Assembly (NCBI GenBank): GCA_039024915.1 | Contig: JBCCPK010000004.1 | Location: 186,001 to 250,000 of the forward strand | Length of the DNA: 64,000 nucleotides | From: Pseudomonadota bacterium | GTDB lineage: Bacteria; Pseudomonadota; Alphaproteobacteria; Rhizobiales; MH13 | Direction: 5' to 3' | Shown: one piece after another, positions 16,671-27,194 of the stretch | Layout: each line of letters begins with the position of its first letter | Position numbering within the stretch: position 1 is the stretch's first letter | Notes under the pieces: model-generated | The model's database searches: none | Told to the model about the DNA's origin: nothing | Seen by the model: only the letters and a program-made list of their open reading frames with translations | Translations under genes and position numbers: made by a program

Positions 16671-17311
16671 GACAGAAAAATCCTCGGTTCCAGCGTTTCA
16701 TGTTGTCCGCTTGTGATGTCCGCTATGAAAGCCGATCCCCCCAGATCGTCAAGGGTCGACTGTTCTGCCCTTTCAGCGACCACCAGAACCGTTGTTTCCA
16801 GTCGGGCGAGCAGCTGCGCCGCGCCTGTTTGGCCGGTCACGGAAAGCCTGATCGCTGCCTGCAGCTGATTGGAAATCTGGGTTTGCAGGGACGCGGTCAG
16901 GGCCTCCAATAGGGGGATTTTGGCCCGTGCGCTGATGGCTCCAATCGCTACCGGAAGTGGCGCCTCACGCGGGGCGTCGCATATCGCCCACGGCTCCGCA
17001 GCGTGCAGGAACGCAGCGCCCTGGTCCACCGTTTCGCGGTGCCGCTCAGCTGTGGGTGCCAGCGCGCGCGCGAGAGCGGACAGTGAAGGGAGTTTGGACC
17101 CATTGGTACGATAAGCCGCGGCCAGGAGTACGGCATCATTCCACATGCTTCCCGAAGTCAGGATGGTCCTAAGCCACTCTTGCAGTGTCTGTTGGTCATG
17201 AACGCGACCATCGGCGACCGCCTGTTCGAGGCCGACAGAGTAGGCGAAGCCGCCGGTTGGAAACACCGGCGAAAGCCATGCCATCAATCGAGCCAGAGAC
17301 AGGGTGCTCAT
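16667..17311 (-). CDS. ureF: urease accessory protein UreF
   Basis: Scaffold of the UreDFG maturation complex that gates the GTPase UreG. Recognised from LMAWLSPVFPTGGFAYSVGLEQAVADG at the N-terminus, the all-helical composition, QTQISNQLQAAIRLSVTGQTGAAQLLARLE near the C-terminus and a length of 214 residues. It overlaps the genes on both sides by 4 bases. Confidence 0.95.
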   Translation of the reverse strand: MSTLSLARLMAWLSPVFPTGGFAYSVGLEQAVADGRVHDQQTLQEWLRTILTSGSMWNDAVLLAAAYRTNGSKLPSLSALARALAPTAERHRETVDQGAAFLHAAEPWAICDAPREAPLPVAIGAISARAKIPLLEALTASLQTQISNQLQAAIRLSVTGQTGAAQLLARLETTVLVVAERAEQSTLDDLGGSAFIADITSGQHETLEPRIFLS

Positions 17312-17778
17312 TTTCCACCCAGCAGTCGGGCATCGACCGCGCCGCTCGCCTGATTGATGGTGACCGCCAAAGACCGCGGCTGGAAGGTATCGGTTGTCGC
17401 ATTAAAGACCTGAACATCCATGGTCAGGCGCAAGCCGGTTGTGGGGTTGTAGTCCGACGTCATGTCCTCGAACAAAACGCCAGCAAAACCCGAGGACCCG
17501 TCGGCCGATACAACTTTGCATTGCCGGCCACCAAGCTCGTCGAGCGGCGGCGACAGTATGACCAGATGCAGCGCCCCGGCTGCTGGTTCGATCGTATCGG
17601 TGAGCGTAATGCGCACATCGCCGTTAGCGAAGGTTCGGCTGAAAACGTCCCAAGGCTCTACAATGGCTTGCGCCGAAGCTCGCCAGTCGCATTCCGCGAC
17701 CGTCACAGCCTGAGCTGGTGTAGTAAGGAAGGCTGTCAAAGCGGCCGTGACCGCGACCCTAATCGTGGTTGTGATCAT
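17308..17778 (-). CDS. secreted protein of unknown function in the urease operon
   Basis: A 156-residue protein with a signal peptide (VAVTAALTAFLTTPAQA) and a mature domain of mostly beta character (CDWRASAQAIVEPWDVF...VRLTMDVQVFNATTDTFQPRSLAV). Two cysteines are present. I know no function. The start is chosen at 17778 because it gives a normal signal peptide; further in-frame ATGs up to 17862 lie within ureE. The start region overlaps the DNA encoding the His-rich UreE tail in another frame. A periplasmic partner for urea or nickel uptake is conceivable but unproven. Confidence 0.7.
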   Translation of the reverse strand: MITTTIRVAVTAALTAFLTTPAQAVTVAECDWRASAQAIVEPWDVFSRTFANGDVRITLTDTIEPAAGALHLVILSPPLDELGGRQCKVVSADGSSGFAGVLFEDMTSDYNPTTGLRLTMDVQVFNATTDTFQPRSLAVTINQASGAVDARLLGGK

Positions 17779-18313
17779 GGTCGTCATGGTGGTGGTGGTT
17801 TGCATGTGCATCACCATAAGCGCCACCTTCGGGATTGAAAGGGGCTTCGATCTCAGCAACACCCGCCCCCAAGCCTTCGAGCATCGCCTTGATCACGGCA
17901 TCGCGGCGTATACGGATGCGTTTGGCGGAGATATCAGCAGCCAGGTGCCGGTTCCCAATTTGCCAGGCTAGGCTCAGCAGATGGCGCTCGTCATGTCCCG
18001 TGATCTCGTAGAGTGGCTCCGGTGATGCGCGCACTTCGATGACCCGGCCATCGGAAAGCAGGAGCCCCTCGCCATGCTGAAGAAGACGTGCGTCCGGTAG
18101 GTCTAGCAGGAAGGTTATGCCGCCGTCGGACTGCATGCGAAACCGGCGGCGATGTCGGTCAATCTGATCAAGCGTGATGTGGTCGGCCGCGCTGTGTGTA
18201 TGCCCCAGGACTTGGCGACAGGTTGGAAGTCGGTTTGTCTCGCTCACTTTTACTTCCCCTGAGTGCACATTGACCGTTGCGTCAGGATCGAGGGGCGGTT
18301 GGGCGCTGGTCAT
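17759..18313 (-). CDS. ureE: urease accessory nickel metallochaperone UreE
   Basis: Delivers nickel to the UreG-containing complex. The N-terminal domain (LPTCRQVLGHTHSAADHITLDQIDRHRRRF) and the C-terminal metal-binding domain (ITGHDERHLLSLAWQIGNRHLAADI, carrying the conserved GNRH) are both present. The C-terminus ends in a His/Asp tail (ANHHHHDDHDHNHD) typical of nickel-storing UreE. 184 residues. Its start overlaps the upstream hydrolase stop by 4 bases. Confidence 0.94.
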   Translation of the reverse strand: MTSAQPPLDPDATVNVHSGEVKVSETNRLPTCRQVLGHTHSAADHITLDQIDRHRRRFRMQSDGGITFLLDLPDARLLQHGEGLLLSDGRVIEVRASPEPLYEITGHDERHLLSLAWQIGNRHLAADISAKRIRIRRDAVIKAMLEGLGAGVAEIEAPFNPEGGAYGDAHANHHHHDDHDHNHD

Positions 18314-19425
18314 CGACCAAGAACGGCATCGAGGGGTGCCAACACAATCTGTCGTGCGCCTCGAACAACGTTTACGGTTCCCGGTACTTCATCCGCGCCC
18401 GCTACCTGGTCATCTTCCAGCTGTTCACCAAGCTGGGGTGCATTGCGCACAAACTGAATAAGAGACGGGGAACTCAAACCGACGGAGTGATTGAGCTGGT
18501 CGCCAGCGTCCGAGATCTGCGTCAGGTCGATGATTGTGACATTGAAGTCCGATACATCATCGACCGTTCCGATGTTACCCAAGCGCTGTGATTGCCGTGA
18601 AACGGTTGCTGAAAGTCTCAGAGCTCGATCATTTTGTGACGTGAAAATGATGAACGGATTGGGCAGTGGATCGATGCGCCTCGCTTGCGCTTGAAAAACC
18701 TGCACGTCAATGTCTGGTGACATCAAGACGACGCCGCCTATGCCTCTGAGCGTCACGCGGTCTTGGTCAATTGATAGCGATCGGAGCGTCTCCATTGTGA
18801 GGTACGAGCCCATGGAGTGAGCGAGAACGATAATTCTCTCATCGGTAGTTTGCACCAGAAGCTGCAGAAAACGCTCGAACGATTCCCGCGCCGCGAGAAC
18901 GCTGTCTCGATCGTAGACGTATCCGGTGACCGACTCGAGTGAAGGCCATGCGTAGTGAACGGCAAGCCCCGGGACGTCGAAGTCGTAGCGAATCTGCGCA
19001 GCGCGGTAGAGGCTCTGGGCAAAAGTATTGTTGTAGCCGTGAACGTAAACGACCAATTCGCGCTGTCCTGGTGGGCGGTTAGCCTGCGCCTGCCGGAGTG
19101 CGGCTTGGAAGTCAGAACCGCCTGAAAAGTTCTCCGTACCCGCTACCAGAAAGTGCCTGCGGCTGTCCGGCGCGTTTTCAGCGAACGGCACAGATCCCGG
19201 CTGACGGTCTTGTGGCACTGAGACATCGAAGCGGGCAAAACTCAGCTCGGAGGAGCGCTCGCTTGAAAAGCCTTGATCGGTTCGTTTTCGAGACGTGGCC
19301 AGGAAAACGGGCTCGATATCTGTGGCTGATTGGCTCGCTGGGAGGCTTACGATTTCTGGACGCCCTGCGCAGCTCGCTAATGCAATCGCCGCGAAGACTA
19401 TGATCAGCCGATGCCACATACGCAC
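18310..19425 (-). CDS. lipoprotein alpha/beta hydrolase (DUF900-type) in the urease operon
   Basis: A 371-residue protein with a lipoprotein signal (AIALASCAG, lipobox Cys about 19). The DUF900-type alpha/beta-hydrolase domain shows VYVHGYNNTFAQS (oxyanion region), the nucleophile elbow LAHSMGS (Ser), and a likely Asp in MSPDIDVQVF or IFTSQNDRALRLS. Family members have no settled substrate. It sits between ureC (155-base gap) and ureE (4-base overlap), where an unrelated secreted hydrolase is unusual. It may be recruited for amide or ester release outside the cell, which is inference. Confidence 0.82.
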   Translation of the reverse strand: MRMWHRLIIVFAAIALASCAGRPEIVSLPASQSATDIEPVFLATSRKRTDQGFSSERSSELSFARFDVSVPQDRQPGSVPFAENAPDSRRHFLVAGTENFSGGSDFQAALRQAQANRPPGQRELVVYVHGYNNTFAQSLYRAAQIRYDFDVPGLAVHYAWPSLESVTGYVYDRDSVLAARESFERFLQLLVQTTDERIIVLAHSMGSYLTMETLRSLSIDQDRVTLRGIGGVVLMSPDIDVQVFQAQARRIDPLPNPFIIFTSQNDRALRLSATVSRQSQRLGNIGTVDDVSDFNVTIIDLTQISDAGDQLNHSVGLSSPSLIQFVRNAPQLGEQLEDDQVAGADEVPGTVNVVRGARQIVLAPLDAVLGR

Positions 19426-19580
19426 GATCCATGATGCACACTAAGATATAATGCTTAGGCAAACCTACCGGTGCCCACAAGTATGGCCCATACCGTATGC
19501 GGTGGGGCTTATAATGGGGTCCCAAACGCCTTGCCGCAGCGCCATCACTTTTCGTATCGAGCGTACCCGTTCGGGCAGCC

Positions 19581-21293
<1,713 letters not shown>

Positions 21294-21336
21294 GAAGGTT
21301 TCCTTTATTCGCAGGAGTGGAGCGCCACGCGTGTCG

Positions 21337-21687
21337 CTATCCGCTCAGTCCCGGGATCCGCGGACCTTTTCGTGACAGGCGCTGGGCGTTGCGCCGTGTT
21401 TTCGCCTTGGCTGGTTTCACGGCTTCGAGCATCACCGCGGCCGGGTTTGCCCCCTGCCACATGGCCAAAGAGGCCTGCGCAGCGCCCTTTGCGAAGGCCA
21501 ATTGCTTCTCGCGCACCATCATCTCGTTTTCATTGTCAGACCTATGCCACCAACCCGCGGCGCCCATCGTGCGCATGGCGATGACGGACGACGCCTCCAT
21601 CCCCATCCGCCACATGGCGAAGTTGAGATCGACCAGCGACCCGGCCGTCTTGCTCGCCCGTGTGGCGGCGCGTCTTGCAGTACTCAT
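21337..21687 (-). CDS. small conserved alphaproteobacterial protein between ureB and ureC
   Basis: A 116-residue, mostly helical basic protein ([26 protein letters not shown]...[18 protein letters not shown]...[16 protein letters not shown]). It resembles small alphaproteobacterial proteins sometimes annotated as antifreeze or phasin-like; that label is unreliable. No signal peptide. It is placed between ureB and ureC on the same strand, with gaps of 29 and 43 bases. The helix-rich amphipathic pattern suits a phasin-like or scaffolding role. Function unknown. Confidence 0.7.
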   Translation of the reverse strand: MSTARRAATRASKTAGSLVDLNFAMWRMGMEASSVIAMRTMGAAGWWHRSDNENEMMVREKQLAFAKGAAQASLAMWQGANPAAVMLEAVKPAKAKTRRNAQRLSRKGPRIPGLSG

Positions 21688-21716
21688 GGAATAACAATCC
21701 TGTCCGTCGGTGTGTT

Positions 21717-22022
21717 TCAGAGTTTGCCCATCACATCTTGGCGAAACCCGTAGACCTCGCGTTTGCCGCCAAGGGGCACAAGCGTGACGTCGCGTTCCTG
21801 GCCCGGTTCAAACCGAACCGCCGTGCCCGCAGCAATGTCGAGCCTCATGCCGCGGGCTACATCCCGGTCGAACGCGAGAGCCGGATTGGTCTCGAAGAAA
21901 TGATAATGCGAGCCGACTTGGACTGGCCGATCGCCCGTGTTCGCGACTTTAAGCGTTACCGCAGCCTGACCATGGTTAAGCGTAATGTCCGGGCCATCCG
22001 TGATCACTTCACCGGGGATCAT
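21717..22022 (-). CDS. ureB: urease beta subunit UreB
   Basis: Structural subunit of the urease trimer. 101 residues with [16 protein letters not shown] at the N-terminus, [18 protein letters not shown] in the middle and [19 protein letters not shown] near the end, all diagnostic. Its start overlaps the preceding small membrane protein gene by 14 bases. Confidence 0.97.
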   Translation of the reverse strand: MIPGEVITDGPDITLNHGQAAVTLKVANTGDRPVQVGSHYHFFETNPALAFDRDVARGMRLDIAAGTAVRFEPGQERDVTLVPLGGKREVYGFRQDVMGKL

Positions 22023-22251
22023 CGATGCTATCCTTTCCCAACAGAGGTGTTGCGCCGCGTGGGCGGCTGTCCCGGTCAGAGAATCGGGACGTCGGAAACC
22101 CTGGCGCGTCGATTTCGTCAGGTGGAAGCGTTCTGCGCCAAGGCCTGCCGGTCAACACCCGGAATCCGATGAACCCCATGACCACCACAAGCGCGATGCC
22201 AATCGCGAGAAGGTCAAAGCTGGCCAACGGGTGGTAGGTGTTGAGGTTCAT
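22009..22251 (-). CDS. small single-pass membrane protein in the urease operon
   Basis: An 80-residue protein with one N-terminal transmembrane helix ([22 protein letters not shown]) and a charged Arg/Pro/Asp-rich tail. No known family. ATG at 22251 is chosen; a GTG at 22290 is possible but would overlap the DUF1272 gene. It ends inside ureB. Such small orphan genes are interspersed through this urease operon. Confidence 0.55.
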   Translation of the reverse strand: MNLNTYHPLASFDLLAIGIALVVVMGFIGFRVLTGRPWRRTLPPDEIDAPGFPTSRFSDRDSRPRGATPLLGKDSIDDPR

Positions 22252-22258
22252 GTCGTGC

Positions 22259-22516
22259 TTAAGCTGCGCGCCTTGCGACGCAATCCTCACGCTTGCCGAT
22301 CACCCGCGTCGTTGATGGCGGGTGCTTGGCAAGTTGTGCAGCGGGGCGAATTGGCCGCGGCACAAAATTACCGCCGCAGTTGGGGCAGATTCCGCCAAGC
22401 ACCTCTTCCACGCAGTCACTGCAAAATGTGCACTCGTAGGTGCAGATCATAGCATCCGTGGCTTGTGGCGGTAGGTCCTTGTCGCAGCACTCGCAATTGG
22501 GCTTGAGGATCAGCAT
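22259..22516 (-). CDS. DUF1272 family cysteine-rich protein
   Basis: An 85-residue zinc-ribbon-like protein: CECCDKDLPP, CTYECTFCSDCVEE and CPNCGG give ten Cys in pairs, typical of DUF1272, followed by the conserved PRPIRPAAQL. It probably binds one or two zinc ions. It lies between ureA (10 bases) and ureB. The family has no established function. Confidence 0.85.
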   Translation of the reverse strand: MLILKPNCECCDKDLPPQATDAMICTYECTFCSDCVEEVLGGICPNCGGNFVPRPIRPAAQLAKHPPSTTRVIGKREDCVARRAA

Positions 22517-22526
22517 GTCTTATCTC

Positions 22527-22829
22527 CTATCGGATAGGCTCGTGCACAGTGACAAGCTTCGTGCCGTCTGGAAACGTCGCTTCGACCTGCACATCATGGA
22601 TCATCTCGGCAACGCCTTCCATGACATCGGCTCGGCTGATGACGTGTGCCCCCGCTTCCATAAGGTCTGCAACTGCTTGCCCATCGCGCGCGCCCTCGAC
22701 GACGAAGTCCGTGATCAAAGCGATCGCCTCGGGGTGGTTGAGCTTGACCCCTCGTTCCAACCTGCGACGTGCAACGTTGGCGGCCATGGCAACCAGCAGT
22801 TTATCTTTCTCGCGCGGCGTGAGTTGCAT
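22527..22829 (-). CDS. ureA: urease gamma subunit UreA
   Basis: 100 residues with the invariant N-terminus [23 protein letters not shown], the [11 protein letters not shown] block and VTVHEPIR at the end. Small structural subunit of urease. It follows ureD by 36 bases. Confidence 0.97.
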   Translation of the reverse strand: MQLTPREKDKLLVAMAANVARRRLERGVKLNHPEAIALITDFVVEGARDGQAVADLMEAGAHVISRADVMEGVAEMIHDVQVEATFPDGTKLVTVHEPIR

Positions 22830-22865
22830 TACAGGGTCCTTGAACGGTGCAGGTTCGGAGGCTTT

Positions 22866-23804
22866 TCAGAGCGACCAGATTTTTGGAACGGCGGGTGCCG
22901 CTTGATTGGTTGCGCCATGCGCCAGGTGATTGATCAGCGGGATCAGGGCCGCGCGCAAATCATACCCACCGGTTGCGGCTACGCGTGCGATAAGTTTTGA
23001 CTGTCCGCCAACTTGCCAACATGAGACACTGGCGACCGTATTTTTCGCAGCGCCCATAAGGTCTCGGGCTCCTTCCAGTTTCGCCTCGGCATGGTTGCCG
23101 AACAAGGCTACCGTTGCAAGGGCCGTCATCGCCGGTAGGCTCGCAACCCTGTCCAAATGTTCAGCAATATCCCCCATAAGTCGCACGTTTTCTGCGTGGA
23201 TTAGCTCGCCATTATGGAGGATTCGCCAGCGGTCTACCCATGTACCCTGTTTGAGCGCCTCGCCCATCGCCGTCCGACCGAAAATGATCGGCTCGACCAG
23301 CAGAAGCGATGAACGATCGTGTAGATCAGCTGTAATGGTCCGATGAAGATGCGCGCGATCAAACAGGATCGTTTCCTGCGGAAGCCACTGCAATCGGGCG
23401 CCTTGAGCCACAGTCAACTTGATATCGACGGTGGCTGCTCCGTCATCGGATTTGTAGACTTTTTCGCACGCCTGCGTCGTGACCGTCACCCGCGTATCTG
23501 GCCCTGCAACGAGGTCCCATGACAGCTCGTCACCGCCCGTCACGCCGCCTGCGGTGTTGATCAAAACTGCTTCGAGGTCAGTGCGGCCGTGATGATCGGG
23601 GACGCGAATCCGAGCAGCTGCCTGTTGATAGAGCCGATCAAGACGACTTCGGCCGTCATGCCCCTGCTTGACAGTAAGGCCGCCTATGCCTTGTGTGCGC
23701 TGGAGCATGAGCCTGCTGCCGCTCTTAAGCGTGACCGGGCGGTTGTCGCCTTCGTGGCCACCGGACAGAGCTGGCACGGAAGGCGTCGTCAGGTGTTCGT
23801 TCAA
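22866..23804 (-). CDS. ureD: urease accessory protein UreD (UreH)
   Basis: Binds apo-urease and forms the nickel tunnel with UreF. Characteristic features are LINTAGGVTGGDEL, VTTQACEKVYKSDDG, WLPQETILFDRAHLHR and LVEPIIFGRTAMGE. 312 residues. Its ATG overlaps the puuD stop codon by 4 bases, so urease synthesis is coupled to urate hydroxylase. Confidence 0.95.
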   Translation of the reverse strand: MNEHLTTPSVPALSGGHEGDNRPVTLKSGSRLMLQRTQGIGGLTVKQGHDGRSRLDRLYQQAAARIRVPDHHGRTDLEAVLINTAGGVTGGDELSWDLVAGPDTRVTVTTQACEKVYKSDDGAATVDIKLTVAQGARLQWLPQETILFDRAHLHRTITADLHDRSSLLLVEPIIFGRTAMGEALKQGTWVDRWRILHNGELIHAENVRLMGDIAEHLDRVASLPAMTALATVALFGNHAEAKLEGARDLMGAAKNTVASVSCWQVGGQSKLIARVAATGGYDLRAALIPLINHLAHGATNQAAPAVPKIWSL

Positions 23805-25063
23805 CGTGCCGCCGTCTCGTCAGCGCGAATACCCTGCCGGCCCGCGCGATACCAAGCTACGATTTTCGCCCGCTCTTCGTCGGTTATGGCTGACATATTG
23901 CCCGGCGGCATCGCGTTCGAATAGCCCGCCTGCAAAGCAATGTCGTGTGCATGCTGCGCGACTTGCCATTCGGTCTCAAGCCGAACACCCTTCGGTGCCC
24001 AAAAGGTATCGAACCATGTCGGCTCCTGCGCGTGGCACATCGAGCAGCGCCCCAAAACAATTGTATGCACGTCTTCAAAACCCGGAGCTTCTGCAAAGCG
24101 CTGCTGCGCCGGGCTCATGGCCGTCTCGTCCTCCCAAGGATCGTGACCGTTCCACATCGGCGCCATGGACAGAACTGCAATCACCAGCATGGTGGCAGCG
24201 GAAGCGAACCAAGGCCATATGAGTTTCTGCTTGGTGGCGTGCATGGTGTTGAAGAAGTGGCGCACAAAGACACCGACCAGGAACACCAACGCAGCAATGA
24301 TCCAATTATAGTCGCTTGCAAAAGCCAGCGGGTAATGGATCGACAGCATCAGGAACAGCACCGGCAGGGTAAGGTAGTTGTTATGTGTGGAGCGCAGTTT
24401 TGCGATTTTGCCGTACTTTGCGTCGGGTACCTTGCCTGCTTTCAGGTCGGCAACGACGATCTTCTGGTTGGGAATGATCACCATCGCAACGTTCGCCGCC
24501 ATGATCGTGGCGGTGAAGGCGCCGAGATGTAAAAGCGCAGCGCGGCCCGAAAAAACCTGTGCGTAGAACCAGCTCATCCCAACTATGATGAGGAACAGCA
24601 CCCCCATCATGATGTTTGGATTGTCGCCAAGTTTCGAATCGCACAGTCGCGAATAGAGGATCCAACCAAGCACCAGTGAGGCGACCGAAATACCAATACC
24701 TTGCCAGGTCGCAAGGTCTCTAACATGGGGATCGATGAGGTAAAGATCGGCACCAAAATAGTAGACCAGTACCAGCAGAAGAAAGCCCGAAATCCAGGTC
24801 CAGTAGGCCTCCCATTTGAACCACACCAGATGCTCGGGCAGGTTATCTGGGGCCACCATATATTTGTTGATGTGATAGAAGCCGCCGCCGTGGACTTGCC
24901 ATTCTTCACCACCAACGCCTGATGGAAGGTGAGGGCCCTTGCGCAGACCCAGATCGAGCGCAATGAAATAAAAGCTCGATCCGATCCAAGCGATTGCCGT
25001 GATGACGTGCAGCCAGCGAACCACAAACTCGAGCCAGTCCGCCAACACAAAAAGATCGAACAT
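23801..25063 (-). CDS. puuD: membrane urate hydroxylase PuuD (urate oxidase with cytochrome c domain)
   Basis: Oxidises urate to 5-hydroxyisourate in the membrane, passing electrons to its own cytochrome c. The N-terminal part has about seven to nine hydrophobic helices, starting MFDLFVLADWLEFVVRWLHVITAIAWIGSSFYF, with several helix-embedded His. The C-terminal domain carries the haem motif CSMCH (LGRCSMCHAQEP) and a Met ligand in the SNAMPPGNMS region. ATG at 25063 is chosen because GAAGG lies seven bases upstream and family members start this way; an ATG at 25084 is the alternative. First gene of the puuD-urease operon, behind a sigma-54-like promoter. Confidence 0.93.
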   Translation of the reverse strand: MFDLFVLADWLEFVVRWLHVITAIAWIGSSFYFIALDLGLRKGPHLPSGVGGEEWQVHGGGFYHINKYMVAPDNLPEHLVWFKWEAYWTWISGFLLLVLVYYFGADLYLIDPHVRDLATWQGIGISVASLVLGWILYSRLCDSKLGDNPNIMMGVLFLIIVGMSWFYAQVFSGRAALLHLGAFTATIMAANVAMVIIPNQKIVVADLKAGKVPDAKYGKIAKLRSTHNNYLTLPVLFLMLSIHYPLAFASDYNWIIAALVFLVGVFVRHFFNTMHATKQKLIWPWFASAATMLVIAVLSMAPMWNGHDPWEDETAMSPAQQRFAEAPGFEDVHTIVLGRCSMCHAQEPTWFDTFWAPKGVRLETEWQVAQHAHDIALQAGYSNAMPPGNMSAITDEERAKIVAWYRAGRQGIRADETAAR

Positions 25064-25102
25064 CCAGATACCTTCACCCGACATGACGGTCGGGCATAGC
25101 TT

Positions 25103-25118
25103 TGCAAGTTACGCGCCA
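25103..25118 (-). promoter_or_regulatory. sigma-54 (-24/-12) promoter for puuD-urease operon
   Basis: On the minus strand the sequence reads TGGCGCG-TAAC-TTGCA, one mismatch from the RpoN consensus TGGCACR-N4-TTGCW, with both invariant GG and GC. The predicted transcription start is near 25092, about 29 bases before the preferred puuD ATG. The rest of the 280-base divergent gap (25064-25346) shows no other confident element; the phnD-like gene's promoter must also lie there. Confidence 0.65.
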
Positions 25119-25346
25119 GCAGGAAAGGGCTGAGCAAGAAAAGTCCGGTGAGACATGTTGCCCGTCTGAGCAAGCCACCACATACGGTGAGTGATTTGCC
25201 CTTTTGTAGCCAGAAAATGGGTGGTGAAACCGTTTCGGTTTGCTGACACCAAACTATGCGCGCTGGACGCGTGTCACAGGACTGTTACATTCCAGCCCTA
25301 ACGCATCCGAACATGCAAACAGAGATGCAAACAAGGGAGATGATCC

Positions 25347-26294
25347 ATGAAGCTGTTTTCAACGATGACGGCGCTTACGGCGCTTTTGCTGGTGGCACCG
25401 GCCAACGCATTTGAGCTGGGTGATCGCTACGTCGATAATGATGGCGACCTGATTGCCGACATCCCAACAGATGAAAGCGAATGGATCGACCCATCGACCT
25501 TGATTTTCGCCTACACGCCCGTCGAGGATCCGGCGGTTTATGCTGAAGTATGGCAGGGCTTTCTCGATCACCTAGCCGAAGCCACTGGCAAGAACGTTCA
25601 GTTTTTTCCTGTGCAGTCCAATGCTGCGCAGATTGAAGCGATGCGTGCCGGACGCCTTCACGTTGCAGGCTTCAATACAGGCTCTAATCCTCTCGCGGTT
25701 GCCTGCGCGGGTTATCGACCCTTTGCGATGATGGCTGGGTCTGATGGGTCTTTCGGTTATGAGATGGAAATCCTCACATTCCCGGACTCCGGTATCGGTG
25801 AGATCGAAGACATTCGCGGCGGGGAACTTGCTTTTACGTCCGAGACGTCCAACTCCGGCTTCAAAGCGCCTTCGGCCATCTTGATGTCCGAGTTTGAAAT
25901 GGAAGCGGGTGAGGATTTCACCCCGGTTTTCTCAGGCGCCCACGATAGCTCGATCTTAGGGGTCGCCAATCAAGACTATTCGGCCGCTGCGGTCGCAAAC
26001 TCGGTTCTCGCTCGGATGGTGGACCGCGAGGTGGTTAGCATGGATCAGCTCGTTTCCATCTACAAATCCCAGACGTTCCCGACCACAAGCTACGGCGTCG
26101 CCCATAACCTGACACCTGAGCTGCAGCAGGCGATCCAAGACGCTTTCTTCAGCTTCGAATGGGAAGGAACGGCTCTCGCCGAAGAGTTCAACCGGAACGG
26201 CGAAGACCAGTTCATTCCAATCACCTTCCAGAATGAGTGGTCCGTGATCCGAGCCATCGATGAGGCAAACGGCGTCTCCTACGACTGCAATTGA
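25347..26294 (+). CDS. PhnD-type ABC transporter substrate-binding protein
   Basis: Periplasmic receptor of the phosphonate/phosphite (PhnD) family, 315 residues. Signal peptide MKLFSTMTALTALLLVAPANA is followed by a short DNDGDLIAD stretch (30-38, calcium-loop-like). The domain then shows FAYTPVEDPAVYAEVW, QIEAMRAGRLHVAGFNTG, SETSNSGFKAPSA and FSGAHDSSI, typical of PhnD. First gene of a PhnD-C-E-E operon divergent from puuD. Family membership suggests phosphonates, yet the operon lies between urate hydroxylase and allantoin genes, so a purine or ureide ligand deserves consideration. Confidence 0.88.
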   Translation: MKLFSTMTALTALLLVAPANAFELGDRYVDNDGDLIADIPTDESEWIDPSTLIFAYTPVEDPAVYAEVWQGFLDHLAEATGKNVQFFPVQSNAAQIEAMRAGRLHVAGFNTGSNPLAVACAGYRPFAMMAGSDGSFGYEMEILTFPDSGIGEIEDIRGGELAFTSETSNSGFKAPSAILMSEFEMEAGEDFTPVFSGAHDSSILGVANQDYSAAAVANSVLARMVDREVVSMDQLVSIYKSQTFPTTSYGVAHNLTPELQQAIQDAFFSFEWEGTALAEEFNRNGEDQFIPITFQNEWSVIRAIDEANGVSYDCN

Positions 26295-26325
26295 TCGAAC
26301 TGGCTTCGAGCATTTGAGAACTCAG

Positions 26326-26355
26326 GCGGGCGGTCCACTGCCGCCCGCACTTTCT
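26326..26355 (+). terminator. attenuator hairpin after the binding-protein gene
   Basis: GCGGGCGG (26326-26333) pairs with CCGCCCGC (26341-26348) across a 7-base loop, followed by ACTTTCTT. It lies between the receptor and ATPase genes and probably reduces read-through, as is common for ABC operons. Confidence 0.6.
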
Positions 26356-26372
26356 TGACGAGACGTCCGCCA

Positions 26373-27194
26373 ATGCTGCACCTCGAAGGCCTTTCCAAGA
26401 CTTACAAGACGGGAGATGCCGCGCTTTCCGGCGCAACATTGGATGTGCCCAAGGGGCAGATTGTCGGGCTGATCGGTCCCTCGGGTGCGGGTAAATCGAC
26501 CCTGATTCGATGCATCAACAGGCTCGTTGAGCCAACATCCGGCAAGGTCCTGCTTGGGGATGTCGACCTGGTTGGTCTGAATAAGGCCCAGCTTCGCGAA
26601 CAACGGCGCCGGATTGGCATGATCTTCCAGGAGTATGCGCTGGTCGAGCGGCTGACAGTAATGGAAAACGTCCTGTCCGGGCGGCTTGGTTACGTACCGT
26701 TCTGGCGGAGCTTTATGAGAAAGTACCCGCCGGCGGACGTACAGAACGCTTATCGGCTGTTGGATCGTGTCGGGCTGATGCATCAGGCCGATAAGCGCGC
26801 TGACGCGCTTTCGGGCGGCCAACGCCAGCGGGTCGGCATCGCGCGGGCGTTGGCGCAGGAACCTGAACTGTTGCTGGTCGATGAGCCAACTGCCAGCCTT
26901 GATCCGAAAACATCGCGCCAGATCATGCGGCTTCTAACAGAGATTTGCGGTGAGCGAGACTTGCCTGCCATCGTCAACATTCATGACGTGCCGCTGGCCC
27001 AGCAGTTCATGCAACGCATCGTTGGCCTTAACGCGGGGACAATCGTCTTCGATGGCGCTCCGGAAGCGCTCACAGAGGAGGTGCTGACGCGCATCTACGG
27101 GGCAGAAGATTGGAACGCGATGCGCAAAGGCGAGGAGGAGCAACAGCATGCCGAAGCCGACGCACGCGACCGCATGGCAGCTCTCGCCAGATGA
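26373..27194 (+). CDS. PhnC-type ABC transporter ATP-binding protein
   Basis: Cytoplasmic ATPase of the phosphonate-type importer. It has Walker [19 protein letters not shown]-loop [12 protein letters not shown], signature [15 protein letters not shown], Walker [14 protein letters not shown] and the switch His ([11 protein letters not shown]). ATG at 26373 is chosen over an in-frame TTG further up. The stop overlaps the first permease start (ATGA). About 273 residues. Confidence 0.92.
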   Translation: MLHLEGLSKTYKTGDAALSGATLDVPKGQIVGLIGPSGAGKSTLIRCINRLVEPTSGKVLLGDVDLVGLNKAQLREQRRRIGMIFQEYALVERLTVMENVLSGRLGYVPFWRSFMRKYPPADVQNAYRLLDRVGLMHQADKRADALSGGQRQRVGIARALAQEPELLLVDEPTASLDPKTSRQIMRLLTEICGERDLPAIVNIHDVPLAQQFMQRIVGLNAGTIVFDGAPEALTEEVLTRIYGAEDWNAMRKGEEEQQHAEADARDRMAALAR

